From assembly GCF_021044935.1 (NCBI RefSeq), contig NZ_JAJNMP010000002.1, forward strand, positions 310,001-374,000: a DNA stretch of 64,000 nucleotides, in the 5' to 3' direction. Positions 53,173 to 61,744 of the stretch are shown one piece after another. The DNA is from Agromyces cavernae. Its GTDB lineage: Bacteria; Actinomycetota; Actinomycetes; Actinomycetales; Microbacteriaceae. Made by a program: the position numbers and the translations under genes. The notes under the pieces are model-generated. The model searched no databases. It was not told where the DNA came from and saw nothing but the letters and a program-made list of their open reading frames with translations. Position 1 is the stretch's first letter, and each line of letters begins with the position of its first letter.

Positions 53173-53961
53173 ATGGTCACGCAGCAGCATCCCTGGTCCC
53201 GCTACGTCGCCCTCGGCGATTCGTTCACCGAGGGCATCGGCGACCCCGAGCCCACGGTGCCCGGCGGTCACCGCGGCTGGGCCGACCGCGTCGCCGAGGT
53301 GCTCTCGCAGGGCACCGAGGACTTCGCCTACGCGAACCTCGCCGTACGCGGCAAGCTGATCCAGCAGATCATCGACGAGCAGCTCGCGCCCGCCCTCGCG
53401 CTGCGCCCCGACCTCATCACCATCTCGGCCGGCGGCAACGACGTGATCCGCCCGGGCACCGACCCCGACGAGATCTCGGCGCGCTTCGAGTACGCGATCG
53501 AGCGGCTCTCGCGCGACCACGCGACGATCGTGCTCTTCACCGGGGTCGACGTCGGCTTCTCGCCGGTGTTCCGCGGCATCCGAGGCAAGGTCGCGATCTA
53601 CAACGAGAACCTGCGCACCATCGCGCAGAAGTACGACTGCATCGTGGCCGACCAGTGGGCGCTCACCGAGGTTCAAGACCAGCGCATGTGGTCGCCCGAT
53701 CGGCTGCACCTGAACTCCCTCGGCCACCACACCGTCGCACGCATGGTGCTCGCCGCCCTCAACGTCGAGAACACGCTCGAGCCGATGAAGCCCGAGCCGG
53801 TCCCCCACGGCACCTGGCGGCAGGCACGCGTCGAGGACCTCAACTGGGCTCGCGAGTACCTCGTGCCGTGGGTGCTCAGGCGCATCCGCCACCAGTCTTC
53901 GGGCGACTTCGTCACCGCGAAGCGACCCGAGGCGGCGCCCTACCTCTCGTCGACCGACTGA
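53173..53961 (+). CDS. SGNH/GDSL-type hydrolase
   Basis: A 262-residue SGNH esterase without a signal peptide. The catalytic serine S17 is in GDSFTEG, the asparagine block reads SAGGND, and the Asp/His pair is in DRLHLNSLGHH. It would deacylate or hydrolyse a small ester. The ATG at 53173 is 6 bases downstream of CACAAT, a possible -10 box, so the transcript may be leaderless. It is convergent with dacA. Confidence 0.9.
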   Translation: MVTQQHPWSRYVALGDSFTEGIGDPEPTVPGGHRGWADRVAEVLSQGTEDFAYANLAVRGKLIQQIIDEQLAPALALRPDLITISAGGNDVIRPGTDPDEISARFEYAIERLSRDHATIVLFTGVDVGFSPVFRGIRGKVAIYNENLRTIAQKYDCIVADQWALTEVQDQRMWSPDRLHLNSLGHHTVARMVLAALNVENTLEPMKPEPVPHGTWRQARVEDLNWAREYLVPWVLRRIRHQSSGDFVTAKRPEAAPYLSSTD

Positions 53962-55220
53962 GGCGTCGCGACGTCGAGTGCGCCGGGGTTGGTGAGGCGC
54001 CACCACGTTCCGGGGTCGTCGATCGCGGCGTCGAGCACGAGCGGCACCGTGACCTCTTGGGTGCCCGCGCGCACGACCGCGGTGCCCACCTGCTCGCCGC
54101 TCGACGCGAGTGCCACGGGTTCGGCGTGCACCTCGACCTCGACCGGGGTGTCGCTCCAGACGATCATGGATGCCCCGTCGGCGGCCGTCGCCCGTGCCGA
54201 ATCGCCCCACGGCGTCTCGTATTCGGCGAGTTGCTGCCCGGCCTCGAGCGGCGCGACCTCGTGGAACCCGGGCGCGACGCTGTCGAGCATCGCTGCGATC
54301 GCGCTGCGCAGCACGGTGTGGTTCTCGCCGCCGAGCAGCACCCCGACGACCGTCACGGTCGACGATCCCACGGCGAAGTCGGCGGAGAAGAGCAGGTTCG
54401 CCGCGTCGTCGGTCGTGCCCGTCTTGATGCCGTCGACGCCGTGCGTTCCGAGGAGCTTGTTCGAGTTCTCGAGCGTGCCGAGCTCGGGCACGTCGACGCG
54501 CTTCGTCGCGACGATCTCGGCGAGCGTGGGGTCGGCCAGGGCGAGCTTGCCGAGCTCGATGAGGTCGGTCGGCGTCGAGACGTTGTCGAGCGAGAGGCCG
54601 CTCGAGTCGGCGATTCGCGTATTCGTCAGTCCATGCTCCTCGAGCCACGCACGCGCGACCGCGAGGAACTCGTCGCCCGAGCCGAACGCCCAGTTCGCGA
54701 GCGAGATGGCGTAGTTGTTGCCCGAGGGCAGGAGCATCGCCTCGAGGCTCTCGCGAAGCGTCAGCGAGGAGCCTGCCGCGACCGGCGCGACGGAACCGTT
54801 CTGGGCGACCATGTCCCAGTAGATGTCGATGTCGGCCTCGGTGTAGGCGATCTCGGGGCCGCCCTCGCCCGGCGGGATCGGGTGCGCGTCGAGGACGACG
54901 AGTGCGGTGATGACCTTGGTGATGCTCGCACTCGGCATCGATCGATCGGCCTCGCCTGAGGCGAGCAGGCCGTCGAACCCGATCGCACCGACGGCGTAGC
55001 CGCCGAAGCCCGGCAGTGCGAGCGCCTGCGGCTCGGCCACGATCGGTTCGGGCGCGGACACCTCGGGAGCGGCGGCCGGGATGGGCGCGCCGAGCGCGTT
55101 CGAGGCGTACACGCCGCCGCTCACGAGCAACGCGAGCACGACCGCGAGGGCGCCGAACACGACGATACGCCGGCGACGGTACACGCGCCTGCGGGCGTCG
55201 GACGCAGGGTGATCGGTCAT
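53940..55220 (-). CDS. dacA: D-alanyl-D-alanine carboxypeptidase (serine-type, PBP5-like)
   Basis: A 426-residue membrane-anchored S11 peptidase. A basic N-terminus and one membrane helix (residues 18-40) precede the catalytic domain. Motifs are S99-I-T-K102, S166-G-N168 and K266-T-G268. A C-terminal beta domain lies after about 330. It trims D-Ala from peptidoglycan. The ATG overlaps the trmH-type stop (ATGA). The symbol is used for family membership only. Confidence 0.92.
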   Translation of the reverse strand: MTDHPASDARRRVYRRRRIVVFGALAVVLALLVSGGVYASNALGAPIPAAAPEVSAPEPIVAEPQALALPGFGGYAVGAIGFDGLLASGEADRSMPSASITKVITALVVLDAHPIPPGEGGPEIAYTEADIDIYWDMVAQNGSVAPVAAGSSLTLRESLEAMLLPSGNNYAISLANWAFGSGDEFLAVARAWLEEHGLTNTRIADSSGLSLDNVSTPTDLIELGKLALADPTLAEIVATKRVDVPELGTLENSNKLLGTHGVDGIKTGTTDDAANLLFSADFAVGSSTVTVVGVLLGGENHTVLRSAIAAMLDSVAPGFHEVAPLEAGQQLAEYETPWGDSARATAADGASMIVWSDTPVEVEVHAEPVALASSGEQVGTAVVRAGTQEVTVPLVLDAAIDDPGTWWRLTNPGALDVATPQSVDER

Positions 55221-56035
55221 GAGCCGGACTCCGCATCGACGGCGAAGGCGTACAGCACTACCGCGGCGGCGGCAGCGACATTGAGCGAGTCGACCCCGTG
55301 ACGCATCGGAATCGTCACGACGCGATCGGCGGCCTCGAGGGCGTACGTGCTGAGGCCGTCGCCCTCGGCGCCGAAGACGAGCGCGAGCCGTTCGGGCGGG
55401 GCAGCGGCGAGCTCTCGCAGCGAGATCGCGTCGTCGGCGAGGGCGAGCGCGGCGACCTCGAAACCGGCACCACGGAGCATCCGCGCCGCTTCGGGCCAGT
55501 CCGGCAGGCGCGTCCACGGAACCTGGAAGACGGTGCCCATGCTCACGCGTACGCTGCGCCGGTAGAGCGGGTCGGCGCAACGGGGGCTCACGAGCACGGC
55601 GTCGGCGCCGAGTGCCGCGACCGAGCGGAAGATGGCGCCGACGTTCGTGTGGTCGACGATGTCCTCGAGCACGACGACGCGACGCGCGCCCGCCAGCAGC
55701 TCGACCGGGTCGGGCAGGTCGGGCCGCTCGAACGCGGCGAGGGCTCCGCGATGCACGCGATACCCGGTGATCGCCTCGAGCTGGTCTGCGTCGGCGAGGT
55801 GCACGGGCACGTCGAACGGTGCGAGCGCCGATTCGAGGCCCGGCAACCACTTCTCCTCCATGAGCACCGACCGCGGCCTGTGGCCGGCGCCGATCGCGCG
55901 GCGGATGACCTTCGCCGATTCGGCGATGTAGAGCCCGTGCTCGGGTTCGTGCGCGCTGCGCAGCGCCACGTCGGTCAGCCGAGCGTAGTCGGCGACGGAA
56001 TCGGATGCCGCGTCGCGGACTCGTTCGATGTGCAT
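55217..56035 (-). CDS. TrmH/SpoU-family RNA 2'-O-methyltransferase
   Basis: A 272-residue SPOUT methyltransferase. The N-terminal substrate-binding domain (1-110) precedes the trefoil-knot fold with motifs DHTNVGAIFRSVAALGAD, GAEGDGLS and IPMRHGVDSLNVAAA. It methylates a ribose in tRNA or rRNA; the target base is unknown. GGAGGAG lies 5 bases before the ATG at 56035. It overlaps dacA by 4 bases. Confidence 0.92.
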   Translation of the reverse strand: MHIERVRDAASDSVADYARLTDVALRSAHEPEHGLYIAESAKVIRRAIGAGHRPRSVLMEEKWLPGLESALAPFDVPVHLADADQLEAITGYRVHRGALAAFERPDLPDPVELLAGARRVVVLEDIVDHTNVGAIFRSVAALGADAVLVSPRCADPLYRRSVRVSMGTVFQVPWTRLPDWPEAARMLRGAGFEVAALALADDAISLRELAAAPPERLALVFGAEGDGLSTYALEAADRVVTIPMRHGVDSLNVAAAAAVVLYAFAVDAESGS

Positions 56036-56092
56036 GGGTCTCCTCCCCTCAAGGGTGCCAGTCGACGAAACAATCCGGAAAACCGACGCGTC

Positions 56093-56098
56093 TAGAAT
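56093..56098 (+). promoter_or_regulatory. -10 box (TAGAAT) for the sirtuin gene
   Basis: TAGAAT lies 28 bases before the GTG at 56127, which has its own AAGGGAG ribosome site, so this transcript carries a short leader. Confidence 0.45.
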
Positions 56099-56126
56099 CG
56101 GCCCTACCGGTCGAAGGGAGACCACC

Positions 56127-57017
56127 GTGGACATCGGCCTCGAGGCGCCGACGGCGACCGATGCGCTCGTCGGCGAGGCGATCGCCCTCATGCGAGGCGC
56201 CCGCGTCGCAGTGCTCACCGGTGCCGGCGTCAGCACCGACTCGGGCATCCCCGACTATCGCGGTGAGGGCGCGCCCGTGCGCACGCCCATGACCGTGCAG
56301 ACCTTCCTCGCTTCCGAGCGGGCGCGCAAGCGGTACTGGGCGGGCAGCCACCTCGGGTGGCGCAACTTCGGGACCGCGCAGCCCAACCCCGGTCACCTGG
56401 CGCTCGCGCGTCTCGAGGCTGCCGGCAGCGTCTCGGGCGTGGTCACGCAGAATGTCGACGGCCTGCACCGCCGTGCCGGGGGACGTCACGTCGTCGAGCT
56501 GCACGGCAGCATGGATCGCGTGGTCTGCCTGCAGTGCGGGCAGCACTACGCCCGGCAGGCGATCGCCGAGCAGCTCGAGCTGCTCAATCCGTCGATCGAC
56601 CTCGAAACGGCGATCCGCCTCGCGCCCGACGGCGACGTCGAGGTCGACGACGTCGACGCGATGGTGATCCCCGCGTGCACGGTGTGCGGCGGCGTGCTGA
56701 AACCCGATGTCGTGTTCTTCGGCGAGTTCGTGCCGGTGACGACGTTCCAGGCCGCCTCGGCGCTCGTGGCGTCGTCGGATGTGCTGCTCGTCGCCGGGTC
56801 GTCGCTCGTCGTGAACTCGGGCATGCGACTCATCGAGCGGGCGCGGCGTCGCCGGCTTCCGATCGTCGTCGTCAACCGCGGCGTCACCAAGGGCGACAGC
56901 CGTGCGGCCGTGAAGATCGACGCGGGGGCGAGCCAGACGCTCGTCGCGTTCGCAGACGCGCTGGCCGGCACTGCCGCCTCGGCCGGCACCGCCGCGCTCG
57001 ACGGCAGCGGCGCGTAG
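56127..57017 (+). CDS. Sir2-family NAD-dependent deacylase
   Basis: A 296-residue sirtuin. The NAD motif GAGVSTDSGIPDYR is at 32-45, TQNVDGLH at 107-114, and the catalytic histidine is H126. The zinc cysteines are C134, C137, C184 and C187. It removes acyl groups from lysines using NAD+. A ribosome site AAGGGAG precedes the GTG start. It is divergent from the TrmH-like gene. Confidence 0.93.
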   Translation: MDIGLEAPTATDALVGEAIALMRGARVAVLTGAGVSTDSGIPDYRGEGAPVRTPMTVQTFLASERARKRYWAGSHLGWRNFGTAQPNPGHLALARLEAAGSVSGVVTQNVDGLHRRAGGRHVVELHGSMDRVVCLQCGQHYARQAIAEQLELLNPSIDLETAIRLAPDGDVEVDDVDAMVIPACTVCGGVLKPDVVFFGEFVPVTTFQAASALVASSDVLLVAGSSLVVNSGMRLIERARRRRLPIVVVNRGVTKGDSRAAVKIDAGASQTLVAFADALAGTAASAGTAALDGSGA

Positions 57018-57037
57018 CGCGCACCGCCTGATCCGGC

Positions 57038-58132
57038 TCACGGGCGCCGGCCGCGCCGCCGCCCTCGCGCGGCCACGGTGTCGCGCATGAGCGCGAGCAG
57101 GCGGTCGGCCGAGGCGGACCAGTTGTACGCCGCCGCCGTCTCGACCGACGCGGCCGACCGACGCTCCCACTCGCCCTCGCGTTCGAGCGACCACAGCGCC
57201 GAGACGAGCGACTCGGGGTCGTCGGGGTCGAAGAACAGGGCGGCGTCACCGCCGATCTCGCGGAAGATCGGGATGTCGCTGACGACGACCGGCGTGCCGA
57301 GGCGCATCGCCTCCACGAGCGGGATGCCGAAGCCCTCGGCCTTCGACGCGTGCACGAGCGCCGTGGCGCCGGCGAGTAGCTCGGCGTATGCGGAATCGGT
57401 CACGCCGTCATGGAAGACGAGCCGCGCCTGCGGTGCCAGCCGGGTGAGCCGCTCGCGATCGGCCTTGCCGATGCGACTCAGCAGGTGCAGCTCGTGGTCG
57501 GGCAGCGCCGCCACTGCTCGCACGAGCGTGTCGACGTTCTTGTAGGGCATGTACGAGCCCATGTACACGAGTCGATTGCCGGCCGGGCGTACGCGAGGCA
57601 GCATGGCGGGTCCGAGGTCGTCGGCCGCGTTCGGCACGACCACCACCGGGCGATCGGTGAGATGGTGCTCGTGGATGAGGCCCGCGGTCGTCTGCGAGAC
57701 GGTGACGACCGCGTCGGCGCGATTCAACAACATGCGCTGCGGCCACCAGGCGAGGTGGTAGAGCCGCCACAGCAGTCGCACCGGCGCCGGCAGGTCGCGC
57801 GGCGGGGTTCGGTTCTCGTAGTAGATCAGGTCGTGCAGCGTCAGCAGAAGCTTGTAGTCGCGACCCCACGACCCCATCGTCTGCATGGGCGTGAACACGA
57901 TGTCGGGCCGGAGCTTCTTGACCTGCAACGCGACGAGCGGTTCGCGGATGCTCGTCGGCCCACTCACGAGCTGCCACGGCAACGGCGGAAGCATGTCGAG
58001 TTGGCGGTGGTCGCTGACGAGCATCGTGAGCGGATGCCGCTTCGCGAGCTCGGTGACGATGCCCGCGGTGAATCGGCTGATGCCGTCGTGCTGCCCGATG
58101 CGGGTGTAGCGGCAGTCGACGACGATCCTCAC
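57038..58132 (-). CDS. Glycosyltransferase family 4 protein
   Basis: A 364-residue GT-B fold glycosyltransferase. The C-terminal donor domain has the family signature (ALVHASKAEGFGIPLVEAMRLGTPVV, with the E-x7-E glutamates) and the GSYMPYKNVDTLV motif. It probably mannosylates or glucosylates a polymer or lipid in the cytoplasm. The GTG start overlaps the stop of the alpha/beta hydrolase by 4 bases. Convergent with the sirtuin gene. Confidence 0.9.
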   Translation of the reverse strand: MRIVVDCRYTRIGQHDGISRFTAGIVTELAKRHPLTMLVSDHRQLDMLPPLPWQLVSGPTSIREPLVALQVKKLRPDIVFTPMQTMGSWGRDYKLLLTLHDLIYYENRTPPRDLPAPVRLLWRLYHLAWWPQRMLLNRADAVVTVSQTTAGLIHEHHLTDRPVVVVPNAADDLGPAMLPRVRPAGNRLVYMGSYMPYKNVDTLVRAVAALPDHELHLLSRIGKADRERLTRLAPQARLVFHDGVTDSAYAELLAGATALVHASKAEGFGIPLVEAMRLGTPVVVSDIPIFREIGGDAALFFDPDDPESLVSALWSLEREGEWERRSAASVETAAAYNWSASADRLLALMRDTVAARGRRRGRRP

Positions 58133-59022
58133 GCGGTGGCCCCTTCGCGCAGGAACCGCAGGATGCGGGCGGCCGCGTCACCGGGGGTCTCGTAGTGGAT
58201 GAGGTGCCCGACCTCGGGGATCACCTCGAGCTTCGCGTCGGGGAACCGGGTGACGAGGCGGTGCTGCGCGTCGAGCGGGGTGACGTCGTCGCGCTCGGCG
58301 GCGACGAGCAGCGTCGGCACGTGGATGTCGGCGGCGTACTCGCTGACATCGTGGCTCACCGAGGCGCGGAACGCCTCGAGCACGGCGTCGCGGTCGCCGA
58401 ACGCCGAGAAGTAGCGGTCATGCTGGTCGTGGATCCAACGACGCAGCGACTTCTGCCGGGTCTTGGCCATCGTCACGCTCATGACGCGCACGATCGCGCC
58501 GTTGGCGAGCAGCGCGTAGCCGGCACGCTCGGGAAGAGCGGCGGCGGTGCGGTAGTAGAGCACCGCGAGCCGGGTCATGATGCCGCGGGGCCCCTCGAGC
58601 GCGGGCGCGCCGATGGGGTTCACGAGCACGAGGCGCTCGGGAGCGAGGCCGCGAGCGACGGCGGCCGACGACACGATCGAGCCGAACGAGTGGCCGAGCA
58701 CGTCGTACGGCGCTTCGAGCCCGATCGCGTCGATGAACGCGGCCAGCCAGTCGGCATAGGCGTCGATGTCGTGCGGGCGCCCGGCGAACGTCGCCGATTC
58801 ACCGAAGCCCGGAAGGTCGGGCGAGATGATGCGGAACCCCGGCAGCTGTGCCACGACCGGCTCGAGCCCGTGGTGGTCGCCCCGGAAGCCGTGCACGAGC
58901 ACGAGCACCGGGGCATCGGCCTCGCCGTACTCCCACCAGGCGGTCTCTGTGCCGTCGACGTCGACGCGATGGGCCCGAACGGGGATGCGAGCGAGCTGCT
59001 CGGCGTACGGGGAGGCGATCAT
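58129..59022 (-). CDS. Alpha/beta hydrolase
   Basis: A 297-residue alpha/beta hydrolase. The oxyanion motif is HGFRGD, the nucleophile S112 lies in GHSFGS, the acid residue is in AAERDDVTP, and the histidine is in EVGHLIHYE. It has no signal peptide. The ATG at 59022 lies 7 bases after TAGAAT, so the transcript is probably leaderless. It is coupled to the glycosyltransferase gene. Substrate unknown. Confidence 0.88.
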   Translation of the reverse strand: MIASPYAEQLARIPVRAHRVDVDGTETAWWEYGEADAPVLVLVHGFRGDHHGLEPVVAQLPGFRIISPDLPGFGESATFAGRPHDIDAYADWLAAFIDAIGLEAPYDVLGHSFGSIVSSAAVARGLAPERLVLVNPIGAPALEGPRGIMTRLAVLYYRTAAALPERAGYALLANGAIVRVMSVTMAKTRQKSLRRWIHDQHDRYFSAFGDRDAVLEAFRASVSHDVSEYAADIHVPTLLVAAERDDVTPLDAQHRLVTRFPDAKLEVIPEVGHLIHYETPGDAAARILRFLREGATA

Positions 59023-59137
59023 CCCAGCCATTCTACGGGCGAGCGTCGAGCGGTTCCTGCGTGCGCCCGGCGAGCGTTCGGCGTGCGGATGCCCCGGACA
59101 CGCGCGCCGACGCCGAGACGATGACGGTGGGCGACCA

Positions 59138-59143
59138 TAGCCT
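59138..59143 (+). promoter_or_regulatory. -10 box (TAGCCT) for the exonuclease gene
   Basis: TAGCCT ends 6 bases before the ATG at 59150. A TAGAAT box reading the other way serves the hydrolase gene at 59030-59035, so both divergent genes look leaderless. Confidence 0.5.
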
Positions 59144-59149
59144 GACGCC

Positions 59150-59851
59150 ATGCATGACACGAACGCCGCCCGCTGGGCCGACACCCTCGCCGTCTTCGAC
59201 CTCGAGACCACCGGCATCGACGTCGACACGTGCCGCATCGTCACCGCCCACGTCGGGGTGCTGGGTGCTGCAGGAGAGGTGCTCGAACGGCGAGGGTGGA
59301 TCGTCGATCCCGGCGTCGAGATCCCCACCGCGGCGTCGCTCATCCACGGCGTCACCACCGAGCGAGCGCGCCTCGAGGGGCAGCCCGCGCCGACGGCGGT
59401 CGCCGAGATCGTCGCCGCACTCGCCGATGTCGCCATGCGCGGCCTGCCGATCGTGGCCTACAACGCGTCGTACGACCTCACCCTGCTCGAGCGCGAGGCC
59501 GTCCGTTACGGCATCGCTCCACTGCCCGGCCCCGGGCCGGTCATCGACCCACTCGTCATCGACAAGGCCGTCGACCGCTATCGGCGCGGCAAGCGCACGC
59601 TCACCGCGACAGCCGAGCACTACGGCGTTCCACTCCCGAATGCGCACGATGCGGGCGCCGACGCCGTCGCCGCCGGCCGCGTCGCGCAGGCGATCGCACG
59701 GGCGTTCCCCGAGCTCGCGGCCGTCGCGGTCGCCGAGCTGCATGCTCGTCAGGTCGACTGGAGCCGCGAGCAGGCCGAGAGCTACCAGGCCTGGCGTCGC
59801 GCCAACGGCGAGCCCGAGTTCACGACTTCGGGCTCGTGGCCCGTGCGCTGA
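59150..59851 (+). CDS. DnaQ-like (DEDDh) 3'-5' exonuclease
   Basis: A 233-residue exonuclease of the DnaQ/epsilon family. ExoI is FDLETTG with D17 and E19, ExoII reads YNASYDLTLLE, and ExoIII is HDAGADA. It lacks a long C-terminal region, so it is likely a free-standing exonuclease used in DNA repair or RNA trimming. It ends with a 32-base overlap with the convergent GNAT gene. Confidence 0.92.
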   Translation: MHDTNAARWADTLAVFDLETTGIDVDTCRIVTAHVGVLGAAGEVLERRGWIVDPGVEIPTAASLIHGVTTERARLEGQPAPTAVAEIVAALADVAMRGLPIVAYNASYDLTLLEREAVRYGIAPLPGPGPVIDPLVIDKAVDRYRRGKRTLTATAEHYGVPLPNAHDAGADAVAAGRVAQAIARAFPELAAVAVAELHARQVDWSREQAESYQAWRRANGEPEFTTSGSWPVR

Positions 59852-60449
59852 GCGGCGGCGCGATCTCGGGCCCCGATTCGGATTGCCCGCGGATGAGCGA
59901 GTAGACGAGCATGTCGCGGCGAGTGTCGCCGATGCGCATCCACGAGCGCAGGAGCCCCTCGCGCGCGAACCCAGTCGCCTCGGCGACGGCGATCGAGGCG
60001 GCGTTCGACGGTTCGATGAACAGTTCGAGCCGGTCGATCGAGGCGATGGTCCACGCCCAGTCCACGACGAGCCGAACCGCAGCCCCCGCGTACCCTTGGC
60101 CTCGCGCCGACGCCGCCAGCCAATAGCCGATGCCCGCACGGCCCGGATCATCGCGACGCGGCCACAGGCCGATCTGGCCGACGGCGCGATCGCCTGCGTC
60201 GGCGATCGCGAACGAGTACCCGGCGCCCGTCGAGAGCCTGCGGGCCTGCCGCGTGAGATACGCGCGAGCGGCCCACCGATCGGACGACGACGGCACGGTC
60301 GTGATGAGCGGGATCAACGAGTCGGCGGACGCCTCGACGATGAGCGCGAGATCCTCTGCGCGAAACGCCCGCAGACGCACTCGATCGTCGCTCAGTACCG
60401 GCAGACGACTCGGGCGACCGCCGCCGGCCGTGGGGTGCGCCGTGTTCAT
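59820..60449 (-). CDS. GNAT-family N-acetyltransferase
   Basis: A 209-residue acetyltransferase resembling the RimJ/RimL ribosomal protein type. The acetyl-CoA motif is ASARGQGYAGAAVRL, and the final FIEPSNAASIAVAEATGF helix-strand matches the family. The substrate could be a ribosomal protein N-terminus or a small molecule. Its 3' end overlaps the exonuclease gene by 32 bases on the other strand. Confidence 0.88.
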   Translation of the reverse strand: MNTAHPTAGGGRPSRLPVLSDDRVRLRAFRAEDLALIVEASADSLIPLITTVPSSSDRWAARAYLTRQARRLSTGAGYSFAIADAGDRAVGQIGLWPRRDDPGRAGIGYWLAASARGQGYAGAAVRLVVDWAWTIASIDRLELFIEPSNAASIAVAEATGFAREGLLRSWMRIGDTRRDMLVYSLIRGQSESGPEIAPPLSARATSPKS

Positions 60450-60484
60450 CCGCCGACCGTATCAGTGCCGTGCCGCAGGCACGA

Positions 60485-60520
60485 CGAAGGGGCGGGCGAC
60501 TCGCGTCGCCCGCCCCTTCG
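60485..60520 (-). terminator. Hairpin downstream of rpmE2
   Basis: A perfect 16-base-pair stem (60485-60500 with 60505-60520) and 4-base loop begins 11 bases after the rpmE2 stop. No U-run follows on the minus strand, as is common for actinobacterial terminators. Confidence 0.7.
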
Positions 60521-60531
60521 GTTCGGCTTGA

Positions 60532-60780
60532 TTACTTGCCGAAGTTCTTGAAGCGCTGGTTGAACTTCTCGACGCGGCCGGCCGAGTCCATGATGCGCTG
60601 CTTGCCCGTGTAGAACGGGTGCGACTCCGACGAGATCTCGACGTCGATGACGGGGTAGGTCTCACCGTCGAGCTCGATGGTCTTGTCGCTCGTCGCGGTC
60701 GAGCGGGTGAGGAACGTGGCGCCCGAAGCGAGGTCGCGGAAGACGACGGCGTTGTACTCGGGGTGGATGTCGGTCTTCAT
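60532..60780 (-). CDS. rpmE2: Type B 50S ribosomal protein bL31 (zinc-free)
   Basis: An 82-residue type B L31, starting [14 protein letters not shown] and ending with the [11 protein letters not shown] segment. The CxxC zinc cysteines of type A L31 are missing, so it is the zinc-independent form. Such paralogues replace L31A under zinc limitation when both are present; whether a type A copy exists here cannot be seen. No Zur-type box is evident in the 117-base upstream region. Confidence 0.97.
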   Translation of the reverse strand: MKTDIHPEYNAVVFRDLASGATFLTRSTATSDKTIELDGETYPVIDVEISSESHPFYTGKQRIMDSAGRVEKFNQRFKNFGK

Positions 60781-60897
60781 GGAGACTTCCTTGGGATATC
60801 AGCGATCGGATGGTGGATACGACAACCTGCGCGCGCAGGAAAGTACAGCGGCCCTCGGGCCAGCTATCGATTCTAGCAGAACCGACGGCGACGCATG

Positions 60898-61692
60898 TCA
60901 GGCGGCGGCGCGCGCGGCGAATCGACTGTCGCGCTCGGTGAGCTCGATGGTCATGCCGAAGGTCTCGGTGAGCGTCTCGGAGGTGAGCGCCTCGTCGAGC
61001 GGCCCCGACGCGACGATGCCGCCGTCGGACAGCAGCAGCGCGTGGGTGAAGCCCGCCGGGATCTCTTCGACGTGGTGCGTGACCATGACGATGGCGGGTG
61101 ACGAGGGCGAGGCCGCGTAGCCGCCGAGCAGGCCGACGAGCTCTTCGCGTGCGCCGAGGTCGAGGCTCGCCGCGGGCTCGTCGAGCAGCAGGAGTTCGGG
61201 GTCGGTCATCACCGATCGCGCGATCTGCACCCGCTTCTGCTCGCCGTCGGAGAGGCTGCCGAAGCGACGCTCCGAGAAGCCGTCGAGCCCCCACTCCTTG
61301 AGCACGCGCTCGGCGCGGCGCAGGTCGATGCCCTCGTACTCCTCGTTCCAGCGCCCGGTGACCGAGTACGCCGCCGTGAGCACGACGTCGAGCACGGTCT
61401 CTTCGCGCGGGATGCGACGGGCCATCGCCGTCGAAGCGAAGCCGATCATGGGGCGGAGCTCGAACACGTCGACCTTGCCGAGGGCCTCCTGCAGCACCTC
61501 GGCGGTGCCGGTGGTCGGGTGCATCGCGGCGGCCGCGATCTGCAGGAGCGTGGTCTTGCCCGCACCATTGGGCCCGAGCACGACCCAGCGTTCGTCGGAG
61601 TCGACCTTCCAGGTCACCGAGTCGAGAATCGTGTTGCCATCGCGGATCACCGACACATCGCGGAACTGCAGAACCGTACTCGCACTCGACAT
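60898..61692 (-). CDS. ABC transporter ATP-binding protein
   Basis: A 264-residue stand-alone ABC ATPase. Walker A is GPNGAGKTT, the signature SLSDGEQKRVQIA, and Walker B LLLLDEPAASLD. No partner permease gene is adjacent. It resembles the ModF/YlmA-type cytoplasmic ABC proteins rather than an importer. The ATG lies 7 bases after TAGCAT, a probable leaderless start. Confidence 0.88.
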   Translation of the reverse strand: MSSASTVLQFRDVSVIRDGNTILDSVTWKVDSDERWVVLGPNGAGKTTLLQIAAAAMHPTTGTAEVLQEALGKVDVFELRPMIGFASTAMARRIPREETVLDVVLTAAYSVTGRWNEEYEGIDLRRAERVLKEWGLDGFSERRFGSLSDGEQKRVQIARSVMTDPELLLLDEPAASLDLGAREELVGLLGGYAASPSSPAIVMVTHHVEEIPAGFTHALLLSDGGIVASGPLDEALTSETLTETFGMTIELTERDSRFAARAAA

Positions 61693-61699
61693 GCGTCCA

Positions 61700-61705
61700 A
61701 TGCTA
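61700..61705 (-). promoter_or_regulatory. -10 box (TAGCAT) for the ABC ATPase gene
   Basis: TAGCAT ends 7 bases before the ATG at 61692. Confidence 0.45.
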
Positions 61706-61744
61706 TCGGCAGCCGAGGGTGCGATCTGACGCGCCCGACGTGCC